Shown one piece after another: positions 28,051 to 38,464 of a stretch of 64,000 bases of DNA. The DNA is taken from assembly GCF_003113495.2 (NCBI RefSeq), contig NZ_CP084506.1:3286001-3350000 (forward strand), in the 5' to 3' direction. The notes beneath the pieces were generated by a model. The model was not told the DNA's origin, did not search any database, and saw only the letters and a program-made list of their open reading frames with translations. Numbering within the stretch: the first letter of the stretch is position 1; the number at the start of each line of letters is the position of its first letter. The stretch is from Edwardsiella tarda ATCC 15947 = NBRC 105688. Lineage in GTDB: Bacteria; Pseudomonadota; Gammaproteobacteria; Enterobacterales; Enterobacteriaceae. A program made the position numbers and the translations under genes.

Positions 28051-28943
28051 CACCGCAACAGAAAACTCGTACCCGCCGCAGCATGCTGTTTGTACCCGGC
28101 TCCAACGCCGCCATGCTGAGCAACGCCTTCATCTATAAGGCCGATGCCTTGATGTTCGACCTGGAAGACTCCGTGGTACTGCGCGAGAAAGATGCCGCAC
28201 GCCGCCTGGTCTACCATGCGCTGCAACACCCACTGTACAACGACATCGAGACCATCGTGCGCGTCAACGCGTTGGACTCCGAGTTTGGCGTCGCCGATCT
28301 GGAAGCCGTGGTACGCGCCGGAGTCGATGTGGTGCGTCTGCCGAAAACCGACAGCGCCGAAGATGTCATCGCTATCGAAAATGAGATCGCACGCATCGAA
28401 CGCGCCTGTGGACGTGAAGTGGGCAGCACTGGCCTGCTGGCCGCTATCGAATCCGCCCAAGGCATCACCCAGGCGGTGGCCATCGCCCACGCCTCACCAC
28501 GCCTGATCGGTATCGCGCTCGGCGCCGAAGACTATGTACGCAACCTGCGTACCGAGCGTTCCCCGGAAGGGATCGAGCTGCTGTTCGCCCGTTGCAGCAT
28601 CCTGCAAGCGGCTCGTTCGGCTGGCATCCAGGCCTTCGACACCGTCTACTCCGACGCCAATAACGATGAGGGTTTCCTGCGTGAAGCCTCTCACATCAAA
28701 CAGTTGGGCTTTGACGGCAAGTCACTGATCAACCCGCGTCAGATCGAGTTGCTGCACAACCTGTACGCCCCGACCCAGAAAGAGGTCGATCACGCGCGTC
28801 TGGTGGTTGAAGCCGCCGAAGCCTCCGCTCGCGAAGGACGCGGCGTGGTTTCCCTGAACGGCAAGATGGTCGATAGCCCGGTTATCGAACGCGCGCGTCT
28901 GGTGCTTTCCCGCGCGGCCCTTTCCGGCATCCGTGAAGAATAA
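28047..28943 (+). CDS. citE: Citrate lyase beta subunit (citryl-ACP lyase)
   Basis: Cleaves (3S)-citryl-thioester to oxaloacetate and acetyl-ACP. The 298-residue TIM-barrel protein of the HpcH/HpaI-CitE family shows [13 protein letters not shown] near the N-terminus, the Mg-binding LMFDLEDSV, and [13 protein letters not shown]. The ATG overlaps the stop of citD and follows GGGAGGA; an in-frame TTG five codons earlier is less likely. It is followed by citF after 10 bp. Confidence 0.96.
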   Translation: MTPQQKTRTRRSMLFVPGSNAAMLSNAFIYKADALMFDLEDSVVLREKDAARRLVYHALQHPLYNDIETIVRVNALDSEFGVADLEAVVRAGVDVVRLPKTDSAEDVIAIENEIARIERACGREVGSTGLLAAIESAQGITQAVAIAHASPRLIGIALGAEDYVRNLRTERSPEGIELLFARCSILQAARSAGIQAFDTVYSDANNDEGFLREASHIKQLGFDGKSLINPRQIELLHNLYAPTQKEVDHARLVVEAAEASAREGRGVVSLNGKMVDSPVIERARLVLSRAALSGIREE

Positions 28944-28953
28944 GGCGATAAAG

Positions 28954-30474
28954 ATGACACAAGATACCCAACGAAACGCCCGCGTAACCGCCTTTAGCCA
29001 GCAGGATAGCGCGCTGCCGGCATTCAACGACGTCAGCAAGGCAGACTATCAGCAACAGCGTCCGCGCGATCGCAAAGTATGCGGCGATCTGCAAGAAGCC
29101 ATCCGCCGTAGCGGCCTGCGCGACGGTATGACTATCTCCTTCCACCACGCCTTCCGTGGCGGCGATCTGACCCTGAACCAGGTGATGGACGCCATCGCTG
29201 CCATGGGATTCAAAGATCTGACGCTGGCCTCCAGCTCCCTGAGCGATTGCCATGCGCCGTTGGTAGGCCACATTCGTAACGGCGTGGTACGCAAGATCTA
29301 TACCTCCGGGCTGCGTGGCCCGCTGGCCGATGCCATCTCCCATGGTCTGCTCGACGAGCCGGTTCAGATCCACTCCCATGGTGGTCGCGTTCACCTGATC
29401 AATAGCGGTGAATTGAACATCGACGTCGCCTTCCTCGGGGTACCCGCCTGTGACGCCTTCGGTAACGCCAATGGCTACACCGGCAATGCCTGCTGCGGCT
29501 CGCTGGGCTATGCGCGCGCCGACGCTGAGGCCGCCAATAAAGTCGTCCTGTTGACCGAAGAAATCCTCGCTTATCCGCACAACCCGGCCAGCCTGACCCA
29601 GGATCAGGTCGATCTGATCGTCCAGGTCGAGCATGTCGGCGATGCCAGTAAGATTGGAGCCGACGCCACCCGCATGACCTCCAATCCGCGTGAGCTGCTA
29701 ATCGCCCGCAGCGCAGCGGAAGTGATTGCTCACTCCGGTTACTTTAACGAAGGCTTCTCATTGCAAACCGGCACCGGCGGTGCCTCACTGGCGGTCACGC
29801 GCTTCCTCGAAGACAAGATGCGCCGCGCCGACATCCGTGCCGACTTCGCCTTGGGTGGCATCACCTCCACCATCGTCGATCTGCACGAGAAGGGGTATAT
29901 CCGTAAGCTGCTCGACGTACAGAGCTTTGACCGTGCCGCCGCTGGCTCTCTGGCGCGTAACCCGAACCACATCGAAATCAGCGCTAACCAGTACGCAAAC
30001 TGGAGCTCCAAAGGCGCCGCCGTCGATCGTTTGGACGTGGTGGTGCTGAGTGCGCTGGAAGTGGACACTCACTTCAACGTCAACGTACTGACCGGATCCG
30101 ACGGGGTACTACGTGGTGCCTCCGGTGGCCACTGCGATACTGCCATCGGCTCTGCGCTCTCCATCATCGTGGCGCCGCTGGTACGCGGGCGTATCCCGAC
30201 TATCGTCGATAACGTGCTGACTTGCGTCACGCCGGGCTCCAGCATCGACATCCTGGTCACCGACCACGGTATCGCCGTCAACCCGGCGCGTCCAGAGCTG
30301 GCACAGCGCCTCAGCGATGCCGGCATGCCGCTGGTCAGCATCGAGTGGCTGCGTGATCGCGCCCTCTCTCTGACCGGTGAACCGAAGCCGATCGCCTTTA
30401 CCGATAAGGCGGTCGCCGTGGTGCGTTATCGCGACGGCTCCGTCATCGACGTGGTTCGCCAGGTCAAGGAATAA
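28954..30474 (+). CDS. citF: Citrate lyase alpha subunit (citrate-ACP transferase)
   Basis: CoA-transferase-like subunit of 506 residues (E. coli 510) that exchanges the acetyl group on CitD for citrate, giving citryl-ACP. Conserved stretches include RRSGLRDGMTISFHHAFRGG, QIHSHGGRVHLINSGELNI, FSLQTGTGGASLAVTRF and HGIAVNPARPEL. An earlier in-frame GTG overlapping citE exists, but the ATG used gives the family N-terminus MTQ and has AAGGCGATAAAG before it. citX begins 3 bp after its stop codon. Confidence 0.96.
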   Translation: MTQDTQRNARVTAFSQQDSALPAFNDVSKADYQQQRPRDRKVCGDLQEAIRRSGLRDGMTISFHHAFRGGDLTLNQVMDAIAAMGFKDLTLASSSLSDCHAPLVGHIRNGVVRKIYTSGLRGPLADAISHGLLDEPVQIHSHGGRVHLINSGELNIDVAFLGVPACDAFGNANGYTGNACCGSLGYARADAEAANKVVLLTEEILAYPHNPASLTQDQVDLIVQVEHVGDASKIGADATRMTSNPRELLIARSAAEVIAHSGYFNEGFSLQTGTGGASLAVTRFLEDKMRRADIRADFALGGITSTIVDLHEKGYIRKLLDVQSFDRAAAGSLARNPNHIEISANQYANWSSKGAAVDRLDVVVLSALEVDTHFNVNVLTGSDGVLRGASGGHCDTAIGSALSIIVAPLVRGRIPTIVDNVLTCVTPGSSIDILVTDHGIAVNPARPELAQRLSDAGMPLVSIEWLRDRALSLTGEPKPIAFTDKAVAVVRYRDGSVIDVVRQVKE

Positions 30475-30477
30475 GCG

Positions 30478-31029
30478 ATGATGACCCTGCTCCCCGATTT
30501 GGCGACCAGCCATACCGTCACACTACCGGAACTGCTCCTCAGCCGTGAATGCAGGCAGTCTCGGCAGACGGCATGGCTGGCACGCCATACCTGTACGCTG
30601 ATCTCCTTCACCGTGGTCGCCCCCGGCCCGGTCAAGGACAGCCCCCTGACCCGCCGTCTCTTTAACGCCGGTATCGGGGCGCTGAATCAACTGGCACAGC
30701 GTCAGGCCTGGACCATCAGGGAGCAGCTCTCGCTGGACTTAGCCACCGGCCCGGAAGGGCTGATGGCCATCGCGGCGCCGGCCGACGTGGTCAAGCGGGC
30801 CACCATCGACTTAGAGCAGACCCATACCTTGGGTCGGCTATGGGATCTCGATGTCCTGGCCCCCACCGGACAAATTCTGTCGCGTGGCGATTATCAGTTG
30901 CCCGCACGCCGCTGCCTGATTTGCCAGCGCCCCGCCGTGTTGTGCGCCCGCGAGCGCCGCCACAGCGTGGCTCAACTTATCGCTCACATGGAGGCATTGG
31001 TTCATGATGCCGCAGCTGACGCACGCTAA
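30478..31029 (+). CDS. citX: Apo-citrate lyase phosphoribosyl-dephospho-CoA transferase
   Basis: Transfers the prosthetic group precursor made by CitG onto Ser14 of apo-CitD, completing citrate lyase. The 183-residue protein shows the family core [16 protein letters not shown], the nucleotidyltransferase-like [11 protein letters not shown] and a cysteine-containing C-terminal [21 protein letters not shown] second ATG directly after the first leaves a one-codon uncertainty in the start. Its 3' end overlaps citG by 26 bp. In E. coli the citX and citG genes are also separate. Confidence 0.92.
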   Translation: MMTLLPDLATSHTVTLPELLLSRECRQSRQTAWLARHTCTLISFTVVAPGPVKDSPLTRRLFNAGIGALNQLAQRQAWTIREQLSLDLATGPEGLMAIAAPADVVKRATIDLEQTHTLGRLWDLDVLAPTGQILSRGDYQLPARRCLICQRPAVLCARERRHSVAQLIAHMEALVHDAAADAR

Positions 31030-31918
31030 TACCTCATCGGATACGCTCGAACGCCTCTGTGCCCACGCCAGTGAGCTGGGATGGCGAGCCATGCTGGCCG
31101 AAGTCAACCTGACGCCGAAGCCAGGCCTGGTCGATCGCCACAATAACGGCGCCCACTACGACATGGCGCACAGCGACTTCTTACGCAGTGCCGATGCCAT
31201 CGCCCCCTGGCTATCTCGCTTCGTCGAATATGGTGCCGCCAGCGCCGCCCTGGAGGCCAGCGATGCACTCGCGGGATTACGGGCGCTCGGCCAGGCCTGC
31301 GAGACGGCCATGTTTCACGCCACCGCCGGGGTCAATACCCATAAGGGCAGTATCTTTTCTCTCGGCTTGTTGTGCGCCGCCATCGGGCGTAGCCACCAAC
31401 GCGGCCACGCCCTTACACCCGAACGCCTATGCGACTACGCGGCGCAGTTCTGTCGTGGTCTGGTAGCGCGCGAATTGGCGGCATTGTCTGCCGATCAGGC
31501 CAACACGGCAGGCCAGCGTCTCTTCGTCACCCTGGGGATCACCGGAGCCCGTGGTGAGGCCGAGGCGGGCTATCCCCTGGTGCGGCAACTGGCGCTTCCC
31601 CATTATCGGCAGCTACTGACCTGCGGGCGTGATCCGGAATTAGCCCTGCTCGATACCCTACTGCTGCTGATGGCGCATAACCAGGACACCAATGTTGCCG
31701 CGCGCGGGGGGATCGCCGGACTGCGTTGGATACGGCAATACGCCACCACCTTGCTCGCGAGCGGAGGTATCCGCACGCCAGACGATCTGCTGGCGCTGCA
31801 CCGTTTTGATGAAGAGTGTATCGACCGCCATTTGAGCCCGGGCGGCAGTGCGGATCTCCTGATCCTGACCTGGTTTCTGGCTCACCTCTGTTACCCGATT
31901 TTGCAAGCTGAACATTAA
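31004..31918 (+). CDS. citG: Triphosphoribosyl-dephospho-CoA synthase
   Basis: Condenses ATP with dephospho-CoA, releasing adenine, to form the citrate lyase prosthetic group precursor. The 304-residue protein has the conserved [35 protein letters not shown] and [14 protein letters not shown] stretches of the family. Its ATG lies inside citX and follows GGAGG, indicating coupled translation. citT begins 29 bp downstream. Confidence 0.94.
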   Translation: MMPQLTHANTSSDTLERLCAHASELGWRAMLAEVNLTPKPGLVDRHNNGAHYDMAHSDFLRSADAIAPWLSRFVEYGAASAALEASDALAGLRALGQACETAMFHATAGVNTHKGSIFSLGLLCAAIGRSHQRGHALTPERLCDYAAQFCRGLVARELAALSADQANTAGQRLFVTLGITGARGEAEAGYPLVRQLALPHYRQLLTCGRDPELALLDTLLLLMAHNQDTNVAARGGIAGLRWIRQYATTLLASGGIRTPDDLLALHRFDEECIDRHLSPGGSADLLILTWFLAHLCYPILQAEH

Positions 31919-31947
31919 AAATATCATCCTTACCGGAGTCATCAGTT

Positions 31948-33405
31948 ATGTCCAAAGAGAAAATAGGGAAACTACTCGCGCCCCTCGTGGTGATGGGGAT
32001 TATGTTTATGATCCCAGTCCCCGATGGCATGCCGCCGCAGGCCTGGCATTACTTTGCCGTGTTTGTCGCCATGATCGTCGGGATGATCCTCGAACCCATC
32101 CCGGCGACCGCTATCAGTTTCATCGCCGTAACCATCGTCGTCATCGGTAATCAGTTCCTGCTGTTCAACCCTGCAGAATTGGCCGATCCCGCCTTCAACG
32201 CCAGTAAGCAGGCGCTGAAATGGGGGCTGGCAGGCTTCTCCAGCACCACCGTGTGGTTGGTGTTCGGGGCCTTCATTTTTGCCCTCGGGTATGAGGTCAG
32301 CGGCCTGGGGCGGCGCATCGCCCTTTTGCTGGTTAAATTCATGGGTAAGCGAACGCTTACTCTTGGTTATGCCATTGTTATCATTGATATCCTTCTGGCA
32401 CCCTTTACACCGTCCAACACCGCGCGTACCGGTGGCACCGTCTTCCCGGTGATCAAAAACCTACCGCCGCTGTTCGACTCTCACCCCAACGATCCCTCCT
32501 CACGCCGCATCGGTAGCTACCTGATGTGGATGATGGTAATCAGTACCAGCATCAGCTCCTCCATGTTCGTTACCGGGGCGGCGCCGAACGTGCTGGGTAT
32601 CGAATTCGTGAACAAGATCGCCGGTATCCAGATCTCATGGACGCAGTGGTTCCTCGGCTTCTTGCCCGTCGGCCTGCTGCTGCTGGTGGTCGCGCCATGG
32701 CTCTCTTACGTACTGTACAAGCCGACCGTCACCCACAGTGAGCAGGTCGCCACCTGGGCCGGTGGTGCGCTGAAAGAGATGGGTGCCTTGACCCGTCGCG
32801 AAATCACGCTGATCTGCCTGGTCCTGTTGAGCCTGGCCTTGTGGGTCTTCGGCGGTAAATTCATCAACGCCACTGCGGTTGCGTTGCTCGCCGTCGCCCT
32901 GATGCTGGCATTGCATGTGGTGCCGTGGAAAGACGTCACCAAGTACAGCGGCGCCTGGAACACCCTGGTCAACCTGTCTACTTTGGTGGTCATGGCAAAC
33001 GGCCTGACCCGCTCAGGCTTCATCGAGTGGTTTGCCAAAACCATGGGTGCCCATCTGGCCGACTTCTCACCGACTGCAACGGTGATCGCCCTGGTGCTGG
33101 TGTTCTACTTCGCTCACTACCTGTTCGCCAGCTTGACCGCACACACCGCGACCATGCTGCCGGTGATCCTGGCCGTCGGCCAGAGCATCCCGGGTGTACC
33201 GATGGATCAACTGTGCCTGCTGCTGGTGCTCTCCATCGGCCTGATGGGTTGTCTGACCCCATACGCTACCGGCCCGGGGATCATCATCTACGGCTGTGGC
33301 TATGTGAAGTCTAAAGACTACTGGCGTCTAGGGGCCATCTTTGGGGTGATTTACATTACCGCGCTGCTGGCCATCGGTTGGCCGATCATGGCGCTGTGGT
33401 ACTAA
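31948..33405 (+). CDS. citT: Citrate/succinate antiporter CitT
   Basis: Divalent anion:Na+ symporter (DASS)-family transporter of 485 residues (E. coli 487) with about 12 membrane segments. It exchanges external citrate for internal succinate during anaerobic growth. Diagnostic stretches are APFTPSNTARTGG, SSSMFVTGAAPNVLG, SLTAHTATMLPV and TPYATGPG, nearly as in E. coli. It is the last gene of the cit operon. No oxaloacetate decarboxylase (oad) genes accompany it, so this is the E. coli-type pathway, in which oxaloacetate is reduced to succinate using a co-substrate, rather than the Klebsiella Na+-pumping type. Confidence 0.95.
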   Translation: MSKEKIGKLLAPLVVMGIMFMIPVPDGMPPQAWHYFAVFVAMIVGMILEPIPATAISFIAVTIVVIGNQFLLFNPAELADPAFNASKQALKWGLAGFSSTTVWLVFGAFIFALGYEVSGLGRRIALLLVKFMGKRTLTLGYAIVIIDILLAPFTPSNTARTGGTVFPVIKNLPPLFDSHPNDPSSRRIGSYLMWMMVISTSISSSMFVTGAAPNVLGIEFVNKIAGIQISWTQWFLGFLPVGLLLLVVAPWLSYVLYKPTVTHSEQVATWAGGALKEMGALTRREITLICLVLLSLALWVFGGKFINATAVALLAVALMLALHVVPWKDVTKYSGAWNTLVNLSTLVVMANGLTRSGFIEWFAKTMGAHLADFSPTATVIALVLVFYFAHYLFASLTAHTATMLPVILAVGQSIPGVPMDQLCLLLVLSIGLMGCLTPYATGPGIIIYGCGYVKSKDYWRLGAIFGVIYITALLAIGWPIMALWY

Positions 33406-33442
33406 GGCGCAAGCCGACACGCACATACGCTGATTAATACGC

Positions 33443-33476
33443 TGACCCCCTGCTCACCGCAGGGGGTCATTTTTTA
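33443..33476 (+). terminator. Rho-independent terminator of the citrate operon
   Basis: TGACCCCCTG-ctcaccg-CAGGGGGTCA followed by TTTTTTAT, 37 bp after the citT stop. It sits before the convergent dgkA 3' end. Confidence 0.92.
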
Positions 33477-33491
33477 TGCTGCACCCTGCGT

Positions 33492-33860
33492 TCAAGGCCA
33501 GTAATGGCTCCACAGGATGCTGACCCAGGCGAACAGCGCCAACCACAAGGCGATAAATACCGCCGCCGACCCCATGTCCTTGGCGCGTCCAGACAATTCG
33601 TGATGCTCGCTACCAATGCGATCAACAACCGCCTCAATGGCGCTATTGATAATCTCCAGAATCAGCACCAAGGTGACGCTGCCGATCAGCAGGAAACGTT
33701 CTACCACCGATACGTCGAGCCAAGCCGCCAGCAACACCGCCACGAATAGCAGTATGCTCTCCTGGCGGAAGGCCGCCTCATGGCGCCAGGCCGCCTGCAG
33801 TCCTTTCAGCGAGTAACCGGCCGCCTTGATGATACGAGTAAAACCTGTAGTACTATTCAT
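33492..33860 (-). CDS. dgkA: Diacylglycerol kinase
   Basis: Small trimeric inner-membrane kinase of 122 residues, the same length as in E. coli, which recycles diacylglycerol from membrane-derived oligosaccharide synthesis into phosphatidic acid. Three membrane helices and the catalytic segment EIINSAIEAVVDRIGSEHHELSGRAKDMGSAAV are strongly conserved in content. An upstream in-frame ATG is rejected because the chosen one gives the family start MNSTTGFTRIIKAAGYS. It is divergent from plsB, as in E. coli, but the cit cluster separates it from lexA. Confidence 0.95.
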   Translation of the reverse strand: MNSTTGFTRIIKAAGYSLKGLQAAWRHEAAFRQESILLFVAVLLAAWLDVSVVERFLLIGSVTLVLILEIINSAIEAVVDRIGSEHHELSGRAKDMGSAAVFIALWLALFAWVSILWSHYWP

Positions 33861-33985
33861 AAAGGATCCATAACAGTAAGCGTTGTCGGGCATTTTAGCC
33901 GCTTCCCGTGATCCCGGCACCACAGATCTCAAGGCCGCTTTCTGGTATCCTTGCCACGCATTGCTAACAAGAGGCTGATACTTTT

Positions 33986-36442
33986 ATGTCCGGATGGCGT
34001 AAAATATATTATAAGCTGTTGAATTTACCGCTTAAATTACTGGTTAAGAGCAAGGTCATTCCCACCGATCCGATCGCCGAGTTGCGTCTGGATACCACTC
34101 GGCCGGTGTTCTATGTCTTGCCCTATAATTCCAAGGCCGACCTACTGACCTTGCGTGATCGTTGTCTGGCTCTCGACCTTCCTGATCCGCTGGATGACAA
34201 TGAGATCGATGGCACCATCCTGCCACGCTATGTCTTCGTCGATGACGGCCCGCGTGTTTTCCGCTACTACGCCCCGAAACAGGCCTCAGTCAAACTCTTC
34301 CTCGATTATCTGGATCTGCACCGCAATAACCCCGCGCTGGATATCCAGATGGTGCCGGTCTCGGTGATGTTTGGTCGAGCGCCAGGCCGCGAAGATCACA
34401 AGGGCGCGCCGCAGCTGCGTCTGCTCAACGGCATTCAGAAATTCTTCGCCGTACTGTGGCTAGGACGCGACAGCTTCGTGCGCTTCTCCAATACCGTCTC
34501 CCTGCGCTATATGGCCGACGAGCACGGTACCGACAAGACCATCGCCCAGAAGCTGGCGCGCGTGGCGCGTATGCACTTCTCCCGTCTGCGTCTGGCCGCC
34601 GTCGGTCCACGCCTGCCGGATCGTCAGGCACTGTTTAACAAGCTACTCGCCTCTAAAGCGATCGAGAAGGCTGTCGAGGACGAGGCGCGCAGCAAGAAGA
34701 TCTCTCGGGAAAAGGCCCAGCAAAACGCCGTCGCGTTGATGGAAGAGATCGCCGCCAACTTTACCTATGAGGCGGTTCGCCTCTCCGATCGGGTACTGAG
34801 CTGGACCTGGAACCGTCTGTATCAGGGGATCAACGTCCATAACGCCGAGCGCGTGCGCCAGTTAGCGCAGGACGGTCATGAGATCGTCTATGTGCCCTGC
34901 CATCGTAGCCATATGGACTACCTGTTGCTCTCTTACGTGCTCTACCACCAAGGGCTGGTGCCGCCGCATATCGCCGCTGGCATTAACCTTAACTTTTGGC
35001 CGGCGGGGCCGATCTTCCGTCGCCTCGGCGCCTTCTTCATCCGCCGGACCTTCAAGGGTAATAAGCTCTACTCGACGGTATTCCGCGAATACCTCGGCGA
35101 ACTGTTCAGCCGTGGCTACTCCGTCGAATACTTCATGGAGGGTGGGCGCTCACGTACCGGTCGTCTACTGGAACCCAAAACGGGTACCTTGGCTATGACC
35201 CTGCAAGCCATGCTGCGCGGCGGTAAACGCCCGATCACCCTGGTACCGGTCTACATCGGCTACGAGCACGTGATGGAGGTCGCCACTTACGCCAAAGAGT
35301 TGCGCGGCGCGACCAAAGAGAAGGAGAGCCTGCCGCAGATGGTGCGGGGGCTGCGTAAGCTACGCAACCTGGGCCAGGGGTATGTCAACTTCGGCGAGCC
35401 GATCTCCCTCAACGTCTGGCTGAATCACCACGTACCAGAATGGCGTGAGGCGATCGACCCGATCGAGGCGCAACGCCCACATTGGCTGACCCCTAGCGTC
35501 AACAGTATCGCCACAGAAGTGATGGTCAACATCAATAAGGCGGCGGCGGCTAACGCCATGAACCTGTGTGCCACGGCGCTGCTCGCCTCTCGCCAGCGTG
35601 CGCTGACCCGCGAGCAACTGCTGGAGCAGTTGGAGTGCTACCTGCAGCTGTTGCAGAATGCCCCCTACGCCAGCGATGCGACGCTACCGTCGCACGACGC
35701 CCAGGCGCTGTTGGATCATGCCTTGCAGATGAATAAGTTCGAAGTCGAGCAGGATAATATCGGCGATCTGATCATCCTGCCGCGTGAACAGGCGGTATTA
35801 ATGACCTATTACCGCAACAACATCCAACATATGCTGGTGCTGCCGTCGCTGGTCGCCAGCATGGTGATCCACCACCGCCAGATCTCACATGCCGAGCTAC
35901 TGCGCCAGGTGGCGGTGATCTACCCGATGTTGAAGCAAGAGCTGTTCATGCATTACGCGCCGCAGGAGCTGCCGCAGGTGCTGCGCCCGATCATCGATGA
36001 GCTCTGCCGCCAGCAGTTAATCTGCCTGCAAGATGACACATTGAGTATCAACCCGGCGCGTATCCGTGCCCTCCAGCTGCTTTCGGCCGGGGTACGCGAG
36101 ACGTTACAGCGCTATGCCATCACCTTCTCACTGCTGAGCGCCAATCCGAGCATCAGCCGTGGTGCCCTGGAGAAGGAGAGTCGCATCCTGGCACAACGCC
36201 TCTCGGTGTTACACGGCATCAATGCGCCGGAGTTCTTCGATAAGGCGGTGTTCGCCACCTTGGTGGCAACGTTACGCGCCGAAGGTTACATCAACGATGT
36301 CGGCGACGCGGTGCGTGAACAGACGCTGGAGATCTATAACCTGCTCGCGGCCCTGTTAACCCCCGAGATCCGGCTGACCATCGAAAGCGTCAGCCTCGCG
36401 GCGCTGGAGGAGGCTGACGGCACTCGCGACGCCGACGCCTAA
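33986..36442 (+). CDS. plsB: Glycerol-3-phosphate 1-O-acyltransferase PlsB
   Basis: Membrane-associated enzyme of 818 residues that starts phospholipid synthesis by acylating the sn-1 position of glycerol-3-phosphate with acyl-ACP or acyl-CoA. The acyltransferase motif HX4D is His306-Asp311 ([11 protein letters not shown]), with the G3P-binding [15 protein letters not shown] and the motif-IV stretch [11 protein letters not shown]. Divergent from dgkA with a 125-bp promoter gap, and convergent with the OFA transporter gene. Confidence 0.96.
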   Translation: MSGWRKIYYKLLNLPLKLLVKSKVIPTDPIAELRLDTTRPVFYVLPYNSKADLLTLRDRCLALDLPDPLDDNEIDGTILPRYVFVDDGPRVFRYYAPKQASVKLFLDYLDLHRNNPALDIQMVPVSVMFGRAPGREDHKGAPQLRLLNGIQKFFAVLWLGRDSFVRFSNTVSLRYMADEHGTDKTIAQKLARVARMHFSRLRLAAVGPRLPDRQALFNKLLASKAIEKAVEDEARSKKISREKAQQNAVALMEEIAANFTYEAVRLSDRVLSWTWNRLYQGINVHNAERVRQLAQDGHEIVYVPCHRSHMDYLLLSYVLYHQGLVPPHIAAGINLNFWPAGPIFRRLGAFFIRRTFKGNKLYSTVFREYLGELFSRGYSVEYFMEGGRSRTGRLLEPKTGTLAMTLQAMLRGGKRPITLVPVYIGYEHVMEVATYAKELRGATKEKESLPQMVRGLRKLRNLGQGYVNFGEPISLNVWLNHHVPEWREAIDPIEAQRPHWLTPSVNSIATEVMVNINKAAAANAMNLCATALLASRQRALTREQLLEQLECYLQLLQNAPYASDATLPSHDAQALLDHALQMNKFEVEQDNIGDLIILPREQAVLMTYYRNNIQHMLVLPSLVASMVIHHRQISHAELLRQVAVIYPMLKQELFMHYAPQELPQVLRPIIDELCRQQLICLQDDTLSINPARIRALQLLSAGVRETLQRYAITFSLLSANPSISRGALEKESRILAQRLSVLHGINAPEFFDKAVFATLVATLRAEGYINDVGDAVREQTLEIYNLLAALLTPEIRLTIESVSLAALEEADGTRDADA

Positions 36443-36450
36443 TCCCCTCG

Positions 36451-36480
36451 ACACGCCCGGCCCAGCCGGGCGTGTGCTTT
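36451..36480. terminator. Terminator between plsB and the OFA transporter gene
   Basis: Perfect inverted repeat ACACGCCCGGC-cca-GCCGGGCGTGT followed by GCTTTT on the plus strand, located 8 bp after plsB. Confidence 0.8.
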
Positions 36481-36493
36481 TCCGCCCCACGCC

Positions 36494-38170
36494 TTAACCG
36501 AATAGCTGACTGGCCTGTAACACGGTGATCCAACATCCCCAGAGTAACGGCAGTCCTACCGCTAACCAGGCCAACACGACCCAGGGACGGCTACGCGTAT
36601 CCGCCGCCCAGCACAATTGGGCATGCGGATCGATCTTATACAACGAGCGCGCCTGCGCCAGCTGAGCCTCACTCATGGCATGACGCCTATCTACCGGGCG
36701 GATCAGCAGGTTACAAATCAGACCGGCCAGTAACAGCCCCGCCAGAATATACAGCGTCACCGAATAGGCCTGGGCGCGCGCGACGCCGTGCGCCAGCTGA
36801 TATTCACGCAGGTAATTGACCAACACCGGGCCGATAATGCCCGCTGCCGACCAGGCGGTTAACAACCGGCCATGGATCGCCCCAACCATCTGGGTACCAA
36901 ACAGATCGGCCAGATAGGCGGGTACCGTGGCGAATCCGCCGCCATACATCGAGATGATCAGGCAGAAGGCCAGCACAAACAGGGCGACACTCCCGAGGGC
37001 CCCCAGCGAGGGCAAGGCGCTATATAACAGCGCACCGAGGGCGAAAAAGAGTAGAAAGGTGGACTTACGTCCGATGCGATCGGAGAGCGCCGCCCAGAAG
37101 AAACGCCCACCGATATTAAACAGGCTCAACAGGCCGGTGAAACCGGCGGCGATGGCGGCCACCTGGGCCAACTGGCCAACCGATAACTCGGCGAAACTCT
37201 GCTCCGTACCCAACAGGCGCCCCCCGAAGACCTCCTGCAATAACGGCGAAGCCATACCGATGATACCGATCCCGGCGGAGACGTTGAGGCACAATACTGC
37301 CCACACCAGCCAAAATTGTGGCGTCCGCCAGGCCACGCTGACATGGACCTCACAGGAGAGCGACGCCATGCGCCCCTTGCCGCTCGTCACGGCGGGAGCC
37401 TGCCCAACCGGATGCCAACCGATCGGCGGAATACGGTATGCCAATGCCCCGCACAACATGAAAACCAGATAGATCAACGCCAAGGTCAGGAAGGTCTGCC
37501 ATACGCCTTGGCCACCCGAGGCGGCATAAAAGCTCATGAGGCTGTTAGCCAAGGGGGCACCGACCATCGCGCCGCCCCCAAAGCCCATGATCGCCAGTCC
37601 CGTCGCCATGCCACGCCGATCGGGGAACCAGCGGATCAAGGTCGATACCGGCGAAATGTAGCCCAGCCCCAGGCCGATGCCACCGATGACCCCGGACCCC
37701 AGCCAGATCAACCACAGCTGGTGCAGATAGACCCCGAGGGCGGAGAGCAACAGGCCGCCACACCAACACGCCGTCGCCACCAGCCCCACCTTACGGGGGC
37801 CCGCTTTTTCCAACCAGCTGCCCCACAGCGCCGCCGAACAACCAAGAAAAATAAAAAAGAGGGTATAGGTCCATCCCAACATGGAGATGCGCCAGTCGCA
37901 CTGGGTCGTAAACAGCTCCTGCCAGGCGGGCATCTGTGCCGGGCAAGCCAACGGCTGACTCCCACCCAATACCCGCGATAGCGGTAGCCAAAAGACAGAA
38001 AAACCATAGGCCATACCGATACATAGGTGAATGGCCAGCGCCGCTGGGGGAACCAGCCAGCGGTTAAACCCTGGTCGGGCGATGATACGCGCCTTGCTGA
38101 GGAAGCGGGGGCGCGGCGCTGGCGCATCCCCCTCCACCAACGTCGTCGCTAAGACATTCTCGACACTCAT
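36494..38170 (-). CDS. OFA-family major facilitator transporter
   Basis: A 558-residue inner-membrane protein with 12 predicted helices of the oxalate/formate antiporter (OFA) branch of the MFS: N-terminal ALAIHLCIGMAYGFSVFWLPLSR, ERGMATGLA-like DRRGMATGLAIMGFGGGAM, and RFFWAALSDRIGRK at the start of the second half. It is longer than most relatives (E. coli YhjX about 400) because of an N-terminal cytoplasmic extension, a loop between helices 1 and 2 and a C-terminal tail with further hydrophobic segment. Substrate is unknown; the family handles organic or keto acids. No oxalate-metabolism genes are near. Start follows AGGAGAC. Inserted between ubiA and plsB relative to E. coli. Confidence 0.82.
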   Translation of the reverse strand: MSVENVLATTLVEGDAPAPRPRFLSKARIIARPGFNRWLVPPAALAIHLCIGMAYGFSVFWLPLSRVLGGSQPLACPAQMPAWQELFTTQCDWRISMLGWTYTLFFIFLGCSAALWGSWLEKAGPRKVGLVATACWCGGLLLSALGVYLHQLWLIWLGSGVIGGIGLGLGYISPVSTLIRWFPDRRGMATGLAIMGFGGGAMVGAPLANSLMSFYAASGGQGVWQTFLTLALIYLVFMLCGALAYRIPPIGWHPVGQAPAVTSGKGRMASLSCEVHVSVAWRTPQFWLVWAVLCLNVSAGIGIIGMASPLLQEVFGGRLLGTEQSFAELSVGQLAQVAAIAAGFTGLLSLFNIGGRFFWAALSDRIGRKSTFLLFFALGALLYSALPSLGALGSVALFVLAFCLIISMYGGGFATVPAYLADLFGTQMVGAIHGRLLTAWSAAGIIGPVLVNYLREYQLAHGVARAQAYSVTLYILAGLLLAGLICNLLIRPVDRRHAMSEAQLAQARSLYKIDPHAQLCWAADTRSRPWVVLAWLAVGLPLLWGCWITVLQASQLFG

Positions 38171-38399
38171 GATGCGTCTCCTGTTCTCAATCGTTCTCCA
38201 CCGCGATGCGGGATGGAGTCAACAGAGTTAGCAGGAGGCGTACCATTGCTGTTTAAAAATCGATCAACGATGAATTGGCGTATCGCTTTGTGACAAGTAA
38301 CGAAGAAAGATGAAATGTTAAATTACAGTTTCATCATTACCCCATGCTTTCACGGAGAAATAGCAAGAAACGGCTATCAATGTGGGTCGAATAACGTGA

Positions 38400-38418
38400 A
38401 ATAATGATAATCATGACG
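38400..38418. promoter_or_regulatory. Candidate Fur box upstream of the OFA transporter gene
   Basis: The 19 bp beginning AATAATGATAATCATGACG agree with the Fur consensus at 15 of 19 positions, and the two central GATAAT-type hexamers are perfect or nearly so. A partly overlapping inverted repeat ATAATCA-tgacg-TGATTAT runs from 38407 to 38425. It lies 230 bp upstream of the transporter start and 47 bp after ubiA. Confidence 0.45.
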
Positions 38419-38464
38419 TGATTATGAGAATCGCGGCGGGATAAACCTCGCCGCAACACCAGGA

